This document shows, one piece after another, positions 34,337 through 45,107 of a stretch of 64,000 bases of DNA. The notes under the pieces are model-generated. The model did not search any database, was not told the DNA's origin, and worked only from the letters and a program-made list of their open reading frames with translations. A program made the position numbers and the translations under genes. How positions within the stretch are numbered: position 1 is the stretch's first letter; each line of letters begins with the position of its first letter. The stretch spans positions 54,894 to 118,893 of the forward strand of contig JAMLJA010000015.1 of NCBI GenBank assembly GCA_023953905.1. The letters are read 5' to 3'. This DNA comes from Rhizobiaceae bacterium. GTDB lineage: Bacteria; Pseudomonadota; Alphaproteobacteria; Rhizobiales; Rhizobiaceae.

Positions 34337-35623
34337 CTAAGCCTCGAACACAGTGCGTCCGGCAACCAGAGTTTGCAACACCTTGCCCTGCAGCCGCGCG
34401 CCCTCGAAGCATGTGTTCTTTGAGCGCGAGCGAATGTCTGCCTCGCTGACCACCCATGGCGCATCGAGATCAATCAGCACCAGGTCGGCGGGAGCGCCCG
34501 GCGCAAGAGAACCGCCCGGCAATCCGAAAATGCGCGCTGGCGTGGTCGACAGCGCCTCGATCAGCCTGAACAGCGGCACTTCGCCATTGTGGTGCAGCCT
34601 CAGAGCCGCTGCAAGCAGCGTTTCCAATCCGATGGCACCATCCGCCGCATCTGCAAACGGCAGTCTTTTGGTGTCGACGTCCTGCGGGTCATGGGAGGAG
34701 ACGATAATGTCAATGACGCCCTCGCGCAGCGCTTCAATGGTCGCGAGCCGGTCTTCCTCCGCGCGCAACGGTGGCGACAGCTTGAAGAAGGTGCGGTACT
34801 CGCCGACATCGTTGTCATTGAGGGAGAGGTGATTGATCGAGACGCCAGCCGTCACATTGGCCCCCTCGTTTTTCGCCCTCAAAATCGCCTTGGCGGACAT
34901 GTCGGTTGAGATCTTGGCGGCGTGATAGGCTCCGCGCGTCAGTCGAGCGAGCATCAGGTCCCGCTCCAGCGGTATCGTCTCCGCTTCGCGTGGAATGCCC
35001 GATAGGCCGAGCCAGCTCGCGTACAGCCCCTCATTCATCACGCCTGACCCGGCGAGATCCGCGTCCTGCGTCTCCTGGGCGATGACAGCGCCAAAATCGC
35101 GGGCGTAGGTGAGGGCGCGCCGCATCACCAACGGGTTGGCGATGGTATGATGTCCGTCTGTGAAGGCGACCGCCCCCGCTTCGCGCAAGAGGCCGAACTC
35201 GGTCATTTCGCTCCCGGCAAGATGTTTGGTGATAGCCGCAGCGGGGTAGACGTTCACTACCGCGGTGTCGCGGGCTGTTCGAAGAACGAACTCAACCAAC
35301 GCCACATCGTCTATGACCGGATTGGTGTCCGGCATCATCACGATGGACGTCACGCCGCCCGCGGCCGCCGCATGGCTGGCCGACGCAATGGTCTCACGAT
35401 GCTCGGCTCCGGGTTCGCCGACAAATACACGTCCATCGACCAGACCCGGAACGACCACCTTGCCATGACAGTGCACGATCCGCGCGCCTTCCGGCGCACC
35501 TTGATTGAGTGCGGATGCCCCGGCAGCAGTGATTGTTCCTTCTTCGACGATGACCGAGCCAATCTCGTCGATACCTCGCGACGGGTCGATAATGCGCGCA
35601 TTGCTGAAAACGGTTGGTTTCAC
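34337..35623 (-). CDS. pyrC: Dihydroorotase-like PyrC, probably non-catalytic
   Basis: Class I dihydroorotase homologue of 428 residues whose metal site is destroyed. The HxH of the usual PGLVDxHVHxREPG is Arg65 and Phe67 here ([14 protein letters not shown]). The histidine of the HCED motif is Gln183, the HIST histidine is Lys237, and the catalytic Asp of TDHAPH is Ser310 (SSHDPQ). Pseudomonas has a comparable inactive PyrC-prime that is required as a structural partner of PyrB. The start overlaps the pyrB stop by four bases, which supports a PyrB-PyrC-like complex. An active dihydroorotase must then be encoded elsewhere. Confidence 0.9.
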   Translation of the reverse strand: MKPTVFSNARIIDPSRGIDEIGSVIVEEGTITAAGASALNQGAPEGARIVHCHGKVVVPGLVDGRVFVGEPGAEHRETIASASHAAAAGGVTSIVMMPDTNPVIDDVALVEFVLRTARDTAVVNVYPAAAITKHLAGSEMTEFGLLREAGAVAFTDGHHTIANPLVMRRALTYARDFGAVIAQETQDADLAGSGVMNEGLYASWLGLSGIPREAETIPLERDLMLARLTRGAYHAAKISTDMSAKAILRAKNEGANVTAGVSINHLSLNDNDVGEYRTFFKLSPPLRAEEDRLATIEALREGVIDIIVSSHDPQDVDTKRLPFADAADGAIGLETLLAAALRLHHNGEVPLFRLIEALSTTPARIFGLPGGSLAPGAPADLVLIDLDAPWVVSEADIRSRSKNTCFEGARLQGKVLQTLVAGRTVFEA

Positions 35624-36582
35624 GCTTCGCCATCCCGATTTCGACGCGGATCCAGCAGGGCTTCCATCACAGCCATGCGCACCGCTACGCCCATTTCCAC
35701 CTGTTCCTGAATGACGCTTTGGGGACCGTCCGCGATTTCGGAAGCAATCTCCACGCCGCGATTCATCGGCCCAGGATGCATCACCAAGGCATCGGATTTC
35801 GCGCGTTTGAGCTTGTCGGCGTCCAGGCCGAAATAGCGGAAATACTCGCGTGTCGACGGTACGAAGGCGCCGCTCATACGCTCGCGCTGCAGTCTGAGCA
35901 TCATCACGACGTCGGCGTCTTTCAGGCCTTCCTCCATTGAATGGGACACTTCCACGCTCATATCGGCGATGCCGGCAGGCAGCAGGGTGGAGGGAGCCAC
36001 GACCACAACGCGCGCGCCCAGCGCATTGAGCAGCAGTATGTTCGAGCGAGCGACACGCGAATGCAGAATGTCGCCGCAGATTGCGACCTTGAGACCGCCG
36101 ATCCGACGCTTTGCGCGGCGGATGGTCAGCGCGTCGAGCAGCGCCTGCGTCGGATGTTCATGAGCGCCGTCACCTGCATTGACGACCGAGCAGGTTACTT
36201 TTTGCGCCAGAAGTGCGGCGGCGCCTGCAGATTGATGACGGATAATGAGAATATCCGGCCGCATGGCGTTCAACGTCATGGCGGTGTCGATCAGCGTCTC
36301 GCCCTTCTTCACAGAAGAACTCGCAACCGACATGTTCATCACGTCGGCACCGAGGCGTTTGCCTGCCAACTCAAACGATGACTGTGTACGGGTTGATGCC
36401 TCGAAGAAAAGATTGATCTGCGTGCGCCCGCGCAAGGTGGCGCTCTTTTTCTCGCGCTGCCGCGAGAAGGCAACGGCAGAGTCTGCCCGATCGAGCAACA
36501 TTTCGATTTCTGGAGGCGACATGCCCCGAATGCCAAGCAAGTGGCGGTGGGGGTAGAGCGGCGGGGTGTTCTGCTCGATCAT
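35620..36582 (-). CDS. pyrB: Aspartate carbamoyltransferase catalytic subunit
   Basis: Enzyme of 320 residues joining carbamoyl phosphate to aspartate in pyrimidine synthesis. The carbamoyl-phosphate loop is STRT at 63-66 ([12 protein letters not shown]), the HPTQ motif follows ([12 protein letters not shown]), and the aspartate-binding region carries LRLQRERM. The length matches class A-type chains that need a PyrC partner. There is no pyrI regulatory gene. It is the first gene of the pyrB-pyrC-plsY-dprA series and diverges from the acyl-CoA dehydrogenase gene. Confidence 0.96.
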   Translation of the reverse strand: MIEQNTPPLYPHRHLLGIRGMSPPEIEMLLDRADSAVAFSRQREKKSATLRGRTQINLFFEASTRTQSSFELAGKRLGADVMNMSVASSSVKKGETLIDTAMTLNAMRPDILIIRHQSAGAAALLAQKVTCSVVNAGDGAHEHPTQALLDALTIRRAKRRIGGLKVAICGDILHSRVARSNILLLNALGARVVVVAPSTLLPAGIADMSVEVSHSMEEGLKDADVVMMLRLQRERMSGAFVPSTREYFRYFGLDADKLKRAKSDALVMHPGPMNRGVEIASEIADGPQSVIQEQVEMGVAVRMAVMEALLDPRRNRDGEA

Positions 36583-36745
36583 ATTGAGGGGGTGCTATAG
36601 GCGTGGGGTCTCCTCACTGCAAGTAACGACAGGGGATAGTCGCCGTTGTCACCGGGATTTTCGTCGCGACGGCCCGTCTGCTTGGTCTATAAGCGCCTGA
36701 GGCCCCGGGAATCGTTGTCGGGGTCCGCGGGTCGAAAGGTTCCAT

Positions 36746-38371
36746 TTGTCGGACGAGGTTACAAATCAGTCGCCCCCATTCACGGGAGTGAACGCCTGGC
36801 GCGGTGATCCGCTTCTCGCGCAGATCGGAGAGCGCTTTTCAGATCCGGTACGGCGCGAGCTTGACCAGCTCGGCCGCTTCGTCACGAATGCGGATGCGCA
36901 GGATCTGGCCCGTCTTGCCAATGTCGAGACGCCGACACTGCGCACGCATGACCGGTTTGGGCGGCGAATCGACCTCGTCGAATTTCACCCCGCCTATCAC
37001 GCATTGATGCGCCGCTCCGTTGCCAACGGTCTGCATTCGTCCATTTGGGAGAATGGCGACACGGAAGTCGGGCGAAGGCATCAGGTGCGCGCCTCACGTT
37101 TTTATCTGACCGCCCAGCTCGAATGCGGCCATCTGTGTCCATTGACCATGACCAGCGCGTCTCTGGCGGCGCTGATGTCGAGCACCAAACTGTTTCGCGA
37201 ATGGGCTCCCCGAGTAACCACGCGGACTTACGATCAGTCGCAGAAACCACCTGTGGAGAAGACCGGCCTGACACTCGGCATGGGCATGACCGAAAAGCAG
37301 GGCGGCACGGATGTGCGATCAAACACCACGCGGGCAGAGCGGGCCGCGAACGGGTTTCATCGGCTGAATGGACACAAATGGTTCATGTCGGCGCCGATGT
37401 CGGATGCCTTTCTCATTCTTGCTCAGGCACAAGAGGGGCTGTCATGTTTCCTGGTTCCTCGGCTGTTAAGCAATGGCGCGAGCAATGGCATCCATTTCCA
37501 ACGCCTGAAGGACAAGCTTGGCAATCGCTCAAACGCGTCTTCCGAGGTCGAGCTGGAAAACACCGTCGGTGAGATGGTTGGCGAACCGGGAGCCGGCGTA
37601 AAGACGATCATGGACATGGTGACGCTGACGCGGCTGGATTGTGCGGTCGCGTCCGCGGGCCTGATGCGGGCGGGAATGAACGAAGCCGTTCATCACACGC
37701 GTCACCGGAGCGTGTTCGGCACGCCACTATATGAGCAACCGTTGATGCAGCGTGTGCTGGCAGACATGGCGCTTGATGTGGCGGGCGCGACCGCGCTTTC
37801 CTTCCGGCTTGCGCGCTCATTTGACGAAGCTGCCGAGTCGCGCGCGGAAGCATCCTTTGCCCGCGTCATGACGCCGGTGGTCAAGTACTGGGTCTGCAAG
37901 ATCGCGCCTGCCTTGCTCTACGAGACAATGGAATGCCTGGGTGGCAATGGCTACGTCGAAGAAGGACCACTCGCGCGATATTACCGGGAGGCTCCCGTCA
38001 ACGCGATCTGGGAAGGGTCGGGCAACGTGATGGCGCTCGACGTTTTGCGGGTTCTCGGTCGGGCTCCCGCGCTGTTCGAGGAAGTTCTGGCAGGCATAGA
38101 GCGCGATCTTGGACCGCACGGGCGCGGCACGATCGGCGTGCTTCGTGCCGCCATTCAGGTGGCTCAGCGCGACGAGGGGTCCGCGCGCATCCTCACGGAG
38201 CAACTCGCGCTGGCAGCCGCCGCGGCCGAACTGAAGCGGCTCGGAGCCGGTCGCATCGCTGACGCGTTTCTTGAGACGCGGCTGGCCGGTCAGTGGCGAG
38301 GGACCTATGGCATGCTGGATGCGCGCCACGACGCCCGCATGATCATCGAGACGCTCTATCCACAGATGTGA
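36746..38371 (+). CDS. Acyl-CoA dehydrogenase family protein, AidB-like
   Basis: Flavoprotein of 541 residues with the long N-terminal region and sequence signature of AidB (TGVNAWRGDPLL; GMGMTEKQGGTDVRSNTT; ECLGGNGYVEEGPLARYYREAPVNAIWEGSGN). E. coli AidB is induced by alkylating agents and binds DNA through its C terminus; its enzymatic role is not settled. The FAD-binding and helical C-terminal domains are complete. It starts at a TTG at 36746 with AAAGG six bases upstream. Single gene, divergent from pyrB. Confidence 0.9.
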   Translation: MSDEVTNQSPPFTGVNAWRGDPLLAQIGERFSDPVRRELDQLGRFVTNADAQDLARLANVETPTLRTHDRFGRRIDLVEFHPAYHALMRRSVANGLHSSIWENGDTEVGRRHQVRASRFYLTAQLECGHLCPLTMTSASLAALMSSTKLFREWAPRVTTRTYDQSQKPPVEKTGLTLGMGMTEKQGGTDVRSNTTRAERAANGFHRLNGHKWFMSAPMSDAFLILAQAQEGLSCFLVPRLLSNGASNGIHFQRLKDKLGNRSNASSEVELENTVGEMVGEPGAGVKTIMDMVTLTRLDCAVASAGLMRAGMNEAVHHTRHRSVFGTPLYEQPLMQRVLADMALDVAGATALSFRLARSFDEAAESRAEASFARVMTPVVKYWVCKIAPALLYETMECLGGNGYVEEGPLARYYREAPVNAIWEGSGNVMALDVLRVLGRAPALFEEVLAGIERDLGPHGRGTIGVLRAAIQVAQRDEGSARILTEQLALAAAAAELKRLGAGRIADAFLETRLAGQWRGTYGMLDARHDARMIIETLYPQM

Positions 38372-38507
38372 CTGTTATTGTTGCAGTCTCGGGTTCAGAT
38401 CCGAAGAGTTTTCCACATCTCGTAAATCTGTCGTTAACCTTAATGAATGGTTTCCATTGCCGTAGGTGGCCATGCGCGCCAGTTTGCAACGAGAGGCAGG
38501 AGCCACA

Positions 38508-39059
38508 ATGAGGCGAGTCCTAACGAATGCGATCTTGCTCTACTGGACGACGTTCTTTGTCGCTCTTGGAGCAACGTGCACGCTGCATCTCGAACACGGG
38601 ATTGTCGCGGCATATCGCCTGCTCGGGCTCACTCACATCACGTCGGCAGTAGCTGATGCGGGTGCTGGCTGGCTCACTGGTGCCTTTGGGGTTGCGTTCG
38701 GCCTGATTGGTTTGGCTTTTCTGTGGGCATTGGTCGCCAGCCTGCTTGACGAGAGCCGAGCCGGTGAGGCCGAGGAGACGATGCGGCTTGCTTTTGCGTC
38801 GGGTGCAATCGCACTCGCGGTGTTGCTTCTTTCGGCAGCAGCCATGTCGGTTTCTGGCGTCTTTCCCGCCATCGCCATACAGCTTGGGGCGATGGCTGCC
38901 AGCTATCTCGCAGCCTTTGCAGAACGAGATACGGTCGCGGTCGGACTGATCGAAGACCAGGAGACAGATCAGCCTCTTGCCTCCTCAGTGCGAGCGGAAC
39001 TCGAGCATGCACTGCACCGATCAAGGGGCAGATCACCAGAACCGGAAGGCGGCGTCTGA
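38508..39059 (+). CDS. Hypothetical membrane protein
   Basis: Protein of 183 residues with about four hydrophobic segments (about 6-24, 54-78, 95-115, 118-135) and a charged, helical C-terminal tail (SSVRAELEHALHRSRGR). I do not recognise the family. The ATG at 38508 has a GGCAGGA ribosome site; the frame opens 42 bases earlier without one. The stop overlaps the start of the next gene by one base, so the two are coupled and may act together in the inner membrane. Confidence 0.65.
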   Translation: MRRVLTNAILLYWTTFFVALGATCTLHLEHGIVAAYRLLGLTHITSAVADAGAGWLTGAFGVAFGLIGLAFLWALVASLLDESRAGEAEETMRLAFASGAIALAVLLLSAAAMSVSGVFPAIAIQLGAMAASYLAAFAERDTVAVGLIEDQETDQPLASSVRAELEHALHRSRGRSPEPEGGV

Positions 39060-39391
39060 TGCGCTACGTGTTCGCGATCTGGGCGGCGCCACTGGTGATT
39101 TTCTGGGGCTGGTTCTATCTGTCGTACTACGACATCAATTTCGGATACCTGATGTTGAGTCGACAGGTTCACGACTTCGTCTTCAATGTTTATGGCGATA
39201 TTCTCGGACTGGACCCGACCTCTATCCCACCCCTCATCATGCGAGCGTGTATTTTCGACACGCTGATCATCGGGGCAATCTGGGCATTCCGTCGCCGTCG
39301 CGAGATCGCCCGCTGGTGGCGCGAACGCCGTGAGCAGAGCTCATCGATCAACGCAGGACCTTCAATCGGTCAAGTACCCCCTGCAGAATGA
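39059..39391 (+). CDS. DUF6105 family membrane protein
   Basis: Protein of 110 residues with two hydrophobic segments (about 4-24 and 58-77) and a basic Arg/Trp-rich stretch after the second ([17 protein letters not shown]). It matches a small alphaproteobacterial family I know as DUF6105; no function is known. Its start overlaps the upstream membrane gene by one base. Its last 44 bases overlap the 3' end of ruvX on the opposite strand. Confidence 0.7.
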   Translation: MRYVFAIWAAPLVIFWGWFYLSYYDINFGYLMLSRQVHDFVFNVYGDILGLDPTSIPPLIMRACIFDTLIIGAIWAFRRRREIARWWRERREQSSSINAGPSIGQVPPAE

Positions 39392-39842
39392 AGGCGGCGG
39401 CCGCCGAATCGATCCTCGTCTGGCGCTTCTTTCGCGACACGTCCATCTCGAGCAAAGCTCGTTCGGCAGCAACCGTTGACAGGCGCTCATCCCAGAAGGC
39501 GAAGGGCAGGTCGGTGAACCGGGCCATGTTTCGCACGAAGGCGCGCGAGGTCTGAGCACGAGGCCCTTCCGAGCCGTCCATATTGACGGGCAGGCCCATG
39601 ACAATGGCTGCCACTCCGTCCTTCGTGAGCATCGCCAGCAAAGCCTGCGCGTCCAGGGTGAACTTCTTGCGGATGATCACCTGTCTTGGATGAGCAAAGG
39701 ACAGGCTGCGGTCGGAAATCGCTACGCCGATTGTTTTTTCGCCAAGATCGAGGGCGGCCAGCGTTCGATTGTCGTGAAGAAGCTGTGGCAGAGTTTCGAT
39801 ATCGACTGTAGGCACCAGTGTTCCTTTGCTCTGGCAGGACAA
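39348..39842 (-). CDS. ruvX: Putative pre-16S rRNA nuclease / Holliday junction resolvase RuvX (YqgF)
   Basis: Protein of 164 residues with the RNase-H-like YqgF fold. [15 protein letters not shown] carries the first catalytic Asp (about residue 32), [13 protein letters not shown] follows, WDERLST has the Glu, and [12 protein letters not shown] has the final Asp. E. coli YqgF is essential for 16S rRNA 5' maturation. It overlaps the DUF6105 gene tail to tail by 44 bases. Confidence 0.92.
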   Translation of the reverse strand: MSCQSKGTLVPTVDIETLPQLLHDNRTLAALDLGEKTIGVAISDRSLSFAHPRQVIIRKKFTLDAQALLAMLTKDGVAAIVMGLPVNMDGSEGPRAQTSRAFVRNMARFTDLPFAFWDERLSTVAAERALLEMDVSRKKRQTRIDSAAAAFILQGVLDRLKVLR

Positions 39843-39886
39843 GCTTCTATCTTTAATTGATCGAGACAGCGAGACAGGAGATCAAA

Positions 39887-40594
39887 ATGAAACTGACGTG
39901 GTACGGACATTCGGCTTTTCGCGTGGAGGCCGGTGACGCACAGATCCTGATCGATCCATTCCTGAGCGGAAACCCGGCATGGGACGGCGGTTGGGAAGAC
40001 GTGGCCGATGGGGTCACGCATGTGCTTCTGACCCACGGGCACAATGATCATCTGGGTGATTCGGTCGAGATACTGAAGAAGACCGGCGCCGTCGCGGTCG
40101 CGAATTTCGAGATCTGCATGCATCTCGTCACCAAGGGCGTCAGCGGCGACAGGATCAACCCCGGCAATACCGGCGGAACGGTCGACTGCGGCGCATTCAC
40201 CACCACCTTCGTTCAGGCATTGCACTCCTCGTCATTCGACAATGGAGACGGCACGAACACCTATCTCGGCAATCCGCTTGGTCTGATATTGCATTTCCCT
40301 GGAGACAAGACGCTCTACCACATGGGTGACACCGACATCTTCGGCGACATGGCGCTCATCAATGAGCTTCACCAGCCCGATATTGGCATCGTGCCCATAG
40401 GCGACCGCTTCACAATGGGCGGGGCTGTGGCCGCGCTGGCATGCCAGCGCTTTTTCAAGTTTTCGGCTGTCGTTCCTTGCCACTATGGCTCCTTCGGTGT
40501 GATCGATCAGAACGCCGACAAGTTCCTGTCCGGCATGGATGGTTCCGCGACGAAGGTTCTGGTCCCCGAAAAGGGTGTCGCTTTCGAGGTGTAG
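39887..40594 (+). CDS. UPF0173 metal-dependent hydrolase
   Basis: Metallo-beta-lactamase-fold protein of 235 residues. The metal motif HGHNDHLGD is at about 50-57 and the N terminus is [11 protein letters not shown], typical of UPF0173. The physiological substrate is not known. The ATG at 39887 follows CAGGAGATCAAA; the longer frame from 39857 lacks a ribosome site. A GC hairpin (GCCGCCC-GTTTGG-GGGCGGC at 40664-40683) without a T tract lies between this gene and gatC. Confidence 0.88.
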   Translation: MKLTWYGHSAFRVEAGDAQILIDPFLSGNPAWDGGWEDVADGVTHVLLTHGHNDHLGDSVEILKKTGAVAVANFEICMHLVTKGVSGDRINPGNTGGTVDCGAFTTTFVQALHSSSFDNGDGTNTYLGNPLGLILHFPGDKTLYHMGDTDIFGDMALINELHQPDIGIVPIGDRFTMGGAVAALACQRFFKFSAVVPCHYGSFGVIDQNADKFLSGMDGSATKVLVPEKGVAFEV

Positions 40595-40747
40595 TTCTAG
40601 CCCAAACGCGAGCCAAGCGGCCGGTTTGAGAGACAGAAGCTGTTGTCGCGCAACGACACGACAGCCGCCCGTTTGGGGGCGGCGTGTTGCGCCCAAGGGG
40701 ATGCGCGGCTATAGGCCCATCAGTTCCATTTTTACCTGCGAGCATCC

Positions 40748-41035
40748 ATGTCCGTCGACATCCAGACTGTGAAGCGCGTGGCGCGACTTGCGCACATTGC
40801 CGTTACCGATGAGGACGCTGAGCGAATGAGCGGCGAACTCAACACCATCCTCGGTTTCGTTGAGCAATTGAACGAAGTTGATGTCAGCGGTGTCGAACCA
40901 ATGACCTCCGTGATTCCCATGGAAATGAAGAAGCGTCGGGACGAAGTCACGGACGGCAACAAGGCCGCCGACATTGTCGCAAACGCGCCAGCCACCGAAG
41001 AGAATTTCTTCCTCGTGCCAAAAGTGGTCGAGTAA
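40748..41035 (+). CDS. gatC: Asp/Glu-tRNA amidotransferase subunit C
   Basis: Small protein of 95 residues with the GatC pattern: [20 protein letters not shown] near the N terminus and a C-terminal VPKVVE. GatC clamps GatA to GatB in the GatCAB complex, which converts Glu-tRNA-Gln and/or Asp-tRNA-Asn to the amide forms. gatA follows after 80 bases; gatB is not in the window. Confidence 0.95.
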   Translation: MSVDIQTVKRVARLAHIAVTDEDAERMSGELNTILGFVEQLNEVDVSGVEPMTSVIPMEMKKRRDEVTDGNKAADIVANAPATEENFFLVPKVVE

Positions 41036-41115
41036 GCCAGTCTCTTTTGCCGGCATGAGAGTGGCGCCCCAGGCGCTTGGGCCGGTAACCGATTTCTCGA
41101 AGTGAAGTTTGTCCG

Positions 41116-42597
41116 ATGACCGAACTGACGAAACTGACCATTGCCGAAGCGCGTGACATGTTAACCGCGCGCGAACTCACCTCAGCTGAGCTCACCGATG
41201 CCTATCTCGCTGCCATCGATAGCGCAAACGCCTCGTTTAACGCCTATGTGACGGTGACGCACGACAAGGCGAGGGACATGGCCAAGGCATCCGACGCGAG
41301 GCTTGCCAAGGGCGAGGGCGGGGCGCTGGAAGGCATTCCCCTGGGCATCAAGGATCTGTTCGCCACTGAAGGGGTTCACACCCAGGCCTGCAGCCACGTC
41401 CTCGACGGTTTCAAACCGCGCTACGAGTCGACGGTCACGGCAAATCTCTGGGCCGATGGCGCGGTGATGTTGGGCAAGCTTAACATGGATGAGTTCGCCA
41501 TGGGGTCTTCCAACGAAACATCCTATTACGGCGCGGTCATCAATCCCTGGCGTGCGAAGGGAAGCAATGCTGACCTCGTGCCCGGCGGCTCCTCTGGCGG
41601 GTCGGCGGCGGCCGTCTCGGCATGGCTGTGCGCCGCAGCCACCGCGACGGATACGGGCGGCTCGATCAGGCAGCCCGCCGCATTTACGGGGACGGTCGGT
41701 ATCAAGCCGACCTATGGACGTTGCTCGCGATGGGGCATTGCCGCCTTCGCCTCGTCGCTCGATCAGGCTGGCCCGATTACACGTGACGTGCGCGATGCCG
41801 CGATCATGTTGAAGTCGATGGCTTCAGTCGACGACAAGGATACCACGTCCGTCGATCGCGCCGTACCGGATTACGAGGCGGCTATCGGCCAGTCAATCAA
41901 GGGAATGCGGGTCGGTATCCCGAAAGAGTATCGTGTGGATGGCATGCCGCCAGAAATCGAGGCGCTGTGGCAGAAGGGTATTGCCTGGCTGAAGGATGCC
42001 GGTGCCGAAATCGTCGACATCTCGCTGCCGCATACCAAATACGCCCTGCCGGCATATTATATCGTCGCACCCGCGGAAGCTTCGTCGAACCTCGCTCGCT
42101 ATGACGGCGTTCGTTACGGGCTTCGCGTTCCGGGCAAGGACATCACCGATCAGTATGAAAAGACCCGCGCCGCAGGCTTTGGGCGCGAGGTGCAGCGGCG
42201 CATAATGATCGGCACCTATGTGCTCTCGGCAGGGTATTACGACGCCTATTATCTTCAGGCGCAGAAGGTCCGTACGCTGATCAAGAAGGACTTCGAGGAT
42301 GTGTTTGCCGCCGGTGTGGACGTTATCCTGACGCCTGCCACTCCATCGGCCGCCTTCGGAGTGGCGGATCAGGACATGGCCGCTGATCCGGTCAAAATGT
42401 ACCTGAACGACATCTTCACGGTTACCGTCAACATGGCGGGTCTGCCCGGCATTGCGGTACCCGCTGGCCTCGATGGCAACGGCTTGCCGTTGGGGCTCCA
42501 GCTGATCGGTCGTCCGTTCGATGAGGAGACACTGTTCCGATCAGGTGCCGTGATCGAAAAGGCTGCTGGCCGCTTCGAACCTCAAAAGTGGTGGTAG
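41116..42597 (+). CDS. gatA: Asp/Glu-tRNA amidotransferase subunit A
   Basis: Amidase-signature enzyme of 493 residues. The Ser-cisSer-Lys triad is visible at about Lys79 (LGIKDLF), Ser159 (PGGSSGGS) and Ser183 ([10 protein letters not shown]). It releases ammonia from glutamine, which travels to GatB for tRNA amidation. It forms the gatC-gatA pair common in alphaproteobacteria, where gatB often lies further away. Confidence 0.97.
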   Translation: MTELTKLTIAEARDMLTARELTSAELTDAYLAAIDSANASFNAYVTVTHDKARDMAKASDARLAKGEGGALEGIPLGIKDLFATEGVHTQACSHVLDGFKPRYESTVTANLWADGAVMLGKLNMDEFAMGSSNETSYYGAVINPWRAKGSNADLVPGGSSGGSAAAVSAWLCAAATATDTGGSIRQPAAFTGTVGIKPTYGRCSRWGIAAFASSLDQAGPITRDVRDAAIMLKSMASVDDKDTTSVDRAVPDYEAAIGQSIKGMRVGIPKEYRVDGMPPEIEALWQKGIAWLKDAGAEIVDISLPHTKYALPAYYIVAPAEASSNLARYDGVRYGLRVPGKDITDQYEKTRAAGFGREVQRRIMIGTYVLSAGYYDAYYLQAQKVRTLIKKDFEDVFAAGVDVILTPATPSAAFGVADQDMAADPVKMYLNDIFTVTVNMAGLPGIAVPAGLDGNGLPLGLQLIGRPFDEETLFRSGAVIEKAAGRFEPQKWW

Positions 42598-42653
42598 CCC
42601 CGACGTCCTGCCTCTTCCGCAAGCCTTGAGGATCAACCGGCAAGGGATTTCGC

Positions 42654-43589
42654 ATGCCTGATCTCGACCAGATCCTGCAGGAGATTGCTGTCGAGATGGC
42701 CGCAGAAAAGGATCGCGGACGCGTCGCGAGCTATATTCCTGAGCTTGGAAAGGTCGACGCGGCCCAGTTCGGAATTGCCGTTGCGATGAATGACGGCCGG
42801 GTATTCACAGCCGGAGACGTACAAAAGGCCTTCTCGATCCAGAGCATCTCCAAGGTCTTTTCGCTAACGTTGGCGCTTGGTCACGTCGGGGATGCTCTGT
42901 GGCGCAGGGTCGGGCGGGAGCCTTCGGGGAATCCGTTCAATTCCATCGTGCAGCTCGAGCATGAAAACGGCATTCCGCGCAATCCGTTCATCAATGCCGG
43001 CGCAATCGTGGTGGCAGACATCCTGCTCGAAGGGCACGAGCCGAAGGAAGCGATCGGCGAGCTGCTCCGGTTTGTCCAGTATCTGGCCGACGACGCATCC
43101 ATTCACATCGACCGATCTGTTGCAGCGTCCGAAAAAGCAACAGGCTTTCGCAACGCGGCGCTCGCCAACTACATGCGCGCCTTCGGCAATCTGAGGCATG
43201 TTCCCGAGCTGACACTCGGCGTCTACTATCACTTTTGCGCAGTCGAGATGGATTGCCTGCAACTTGCCCGGGCCGGGCGGTTTCTGGCTCACGGAGGCCG
43301 TCATCCGGATGCGGGTCATTCGGTCGTGTCGGGCGAACGCGCGCGGCGCATCAATGCGTTGATGCTGACCTGCGGGCACTATGACGGTTCTGGCGATTTC
43401 GCGTTTCGGGTCGGAATTCCGGGCAAAAGCGGCGTCGGCGGCGGTATTCTTGGAATCGTGCCGGGCGTCGCCTCGCTCGCAGTCTGGTCGCCCGGTCTCA
43501 ATGAAAACGGCAACTCGAAACTGGGCTCGCGGGCTCTCGAAATTCTTGCGCGCCGGATGAACTGGTCGATCTTCGCACCGCGCAACTGA
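42654..43589 (+). CDS. glsA: Glutaminase
   Basis: Serine-dependent glutaminase of 311 residues with the beta-lactamase-like fold. The catalytic Ser-x-x-Lys is Ser64-Lys67 ([10 protein letters not shown]), followed by the conserved [21 protein letters not shown] and [15 protein letters not shown] segments. It hydrolyses glutamine to glutamate and ammonia. The ATG at 42654 has AAGGGA upstream. It lies 56 bases after gatA and may be expressed with it. Confidence 0.95.
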   Translation: MPDLDQILQEIAVEMAAEKDRGRVASYIPELGKVDAAQFGIAVAMNDGRVFTAGDVQKAFSIQSISKVFSLTLALGHVGDALWRRVGREPSGNPFNSIVQLEHENGIPRNPFINAGAIVVADILLEGHEPKEAIGELLRFVQYLADDASIHIDRSVAASEKATGFRNAALANYMRAFGNLRHVPELTLGVYYHFCAVEMDCLQLARAGRFLAHGGRHPDAGHSVVSGERARRINALMLTCGHYDGSGDFAFRVGIPGKSGVGGGILGIVPGVASLAVWSPGLNENGNSKLGSRALEILARRMNWSIFAPRN

Positions 43590-43620
43590 GGTCGGCAGCA
43601 ATCGGAGGATAAGCGCGCTT

Positions 43621-44415
43621 ATGTTCTTCTACCTCTCGAAGATTTTCTGGTTCTTCATTCAGCCAATAAACCTGTCGATCTTTCTGCTGATCGCCGCGGT
43701 TTTGGCGGGATTGGTCAATCGTCGCAGGATCGCGATCCTGGCGTGTGCTGCAGGCACGCTGATCCTTGTCGCCGCCACATGGACGTCGCTGGGCGCACTG
43801 ATGCTTGGGCCGCTGGAGGATCGGTATTCTCGGCCGCCGCTGCCCAACAGCATTGATGGTGTCATCGTTCTTGGTGGCGGGTTGGAAGGTCAGATCAATC
43901 TTGCCCGAGGGGGCTATGAACTGAACTCGAGCGGGGACCGCTTTGTTGAGACGGCGGTGCTTTCTCGTCGCTTTCCCGATGCGAAGATTGTGATCAGCGG
44001 AGGCACCGGCTCGATGATTGTGGAGGCGGAAGCCGACGCTGATACGGCAGTTAGGTTCTTCGGCGCGCTTGGAATCCCGCGCGACCGATTGCTGCTGGAG
44101 AATCGGTCTCGAAATACATTCGAGAACGCTGTTTTCACGAAAGATTTGGTTCAGCCAAAGACAGGCGAAACCTGGCTACTGGTGACATCGGCGTTCCACA
44201 TGCCGCGCTCGGTCGGACTGTTCGAGAAAGCTGGCTTTGAGGTTTTGCCCTGGCCGGTGGATTATCGCACGACCGGCAAAGAGGGGCTCGGGCTGTTTCA
44301 GGACAATGCGGTGGATTCGCTACAGGCCACAACGCTTGGACTGCGCGAATGGATCGGTCTCGTTGCCTATTGGCTGTCAGGCCGCCTTGACAGTCCATTT
44401 CCCGGTCCTCGCTAA
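43621..44415 (+). CDS. YdcF/ElyC-type DUF218 membrane protein
   Basis: Protein of 264 residues with two N-terminal hydrophobic helices (about 5-28 and 37-60) and a DUF218 domain (GVIVLGGGLEGQINLARGGYEL; VTSAFHMPRSVGLFEKAGF). Relatives include ElyC and SanA, which affect envelope or peptidoglycan precursor metabolism; the reaction is unknown. GGAGG lies upstream of the ATG. The stop overlaps the convergent DUF599 gene by four bases. Confidence 0.88.
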   Translation: MFFYLSKIFWFFIQPINLSIFLLIAAVLAGLVNRRRIAILACAAGTLILVAATWTSLGALMLGPLEDRYSRPPLPNSIDGVIVLGGGLEGQINLARGGYELNSSGDRFVETAVLSRRFPDAKIVISGGTGSMIVEAEADADTAVRFFGALGIPRDRLLLENRSRNTFENAVFTKDLVQPKTGETWLLVTSAFHMPRSVGLFEKAGFEVLPWPVDYRTTGKEGLGLFQDNAVDSLQATTLGLREWIGLVAYWLSGRLDSPFPGPR

Positions 44416-45107
44416 GCTTCCATATCTCCGGCAACCGCGTCGCGAGCGCGCGAAAAGAACTGACGTCTGACAAGTACCGCCAGAATGAGCAGCGTCGTCA
44501 GTGCCAGCATCTCGGGTCCGGCAAACCAGCCGAGATAGCCGATGGAAAAAAAGATGGCGCGGAGTCCGGAATTGAAGTGCCGACCCGCCAGGACATTCAT
44601 CTTGGCTGCGCGCTGCACTGCCGGTTCGAGATCCTGTCTGTTTCCATGCTCGTCGTGAATGGGAGGGACTGCCCCCACGAGAATCGAACAATAATTGAAT
44701 AGCCGGTAGGACCAGCCGAACTTGAAGAACGCATAGGCAAGGATGCCGATCAGACCGATTACCTTGAGTTCGAACACTCCGGCCGGCGGCTCCTGGAAAA
44801 ACGGCAAATCCGACATCAGCCGGTGCAAAGTGTCGCGCGAGTTCAGCATCGCGACGCATCCGCCAATGGCGATCAGCGAACTCGATGCGAAAAACGCCGT
44901 GCCTTGTTGAAGTCCAATCATGATCGACGTGTCGATCATCCGAAGCTCTCGCTGCGCCATGGTGTGCATCCAAATCTCTCTTTGCCGGTTCATGGCCGAA
45001 CTGAGCGAGACGCGTGCAATGAACTTGCCTTCCGTCGCGAATGTGTGCGCCACCCAGACGAGCAGGAAGAGCCCAAGTGCAGCAGTGTCGGAGAGTGTGA
45101 GCAACAT
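44412..45107 (-). CDS. DUF599 family membrane protein
   Basis: Membrane protein of 231 residues with about four hydrophobic segments (about 8-24, 70-88, 113-133, 185-215). It matches DUF599, a family of unknown function, with typical NRQREIWMHTMAQRELRMIDTSI after the first helix. It is convergent with the YdcF-type gene. Confidence 0.85.
   Translation of the reverse strand: MLLTLSDTAALGLFLLVWVAHTFATEGKFIARVSLSSAMNRQREIWMHTMAQRELRMIDTSIMIGLQQGTAFFASSSLIAIGGCVAMLNSRDTLHRLMSDLPFFQEPPAGVFELKVIGLIGILAYAFFKFGWSYRLFNYCSILVGAVPPIHDEHGNRQDLEPAVQRAAKMNVLAGRHFNSGLRAIFFSIGYLGWFAGPEMLALTTLLILAVLVRRQFFSRARDAVAGDMEA

Noticed and set aside
40664..40683. GC hairpin between the UPF0173 gene and gatC as a terminator
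   Set aside because: The stem is real, but there is no following T tract and gatC starts shortly after, so I mention it only within the gene entry.
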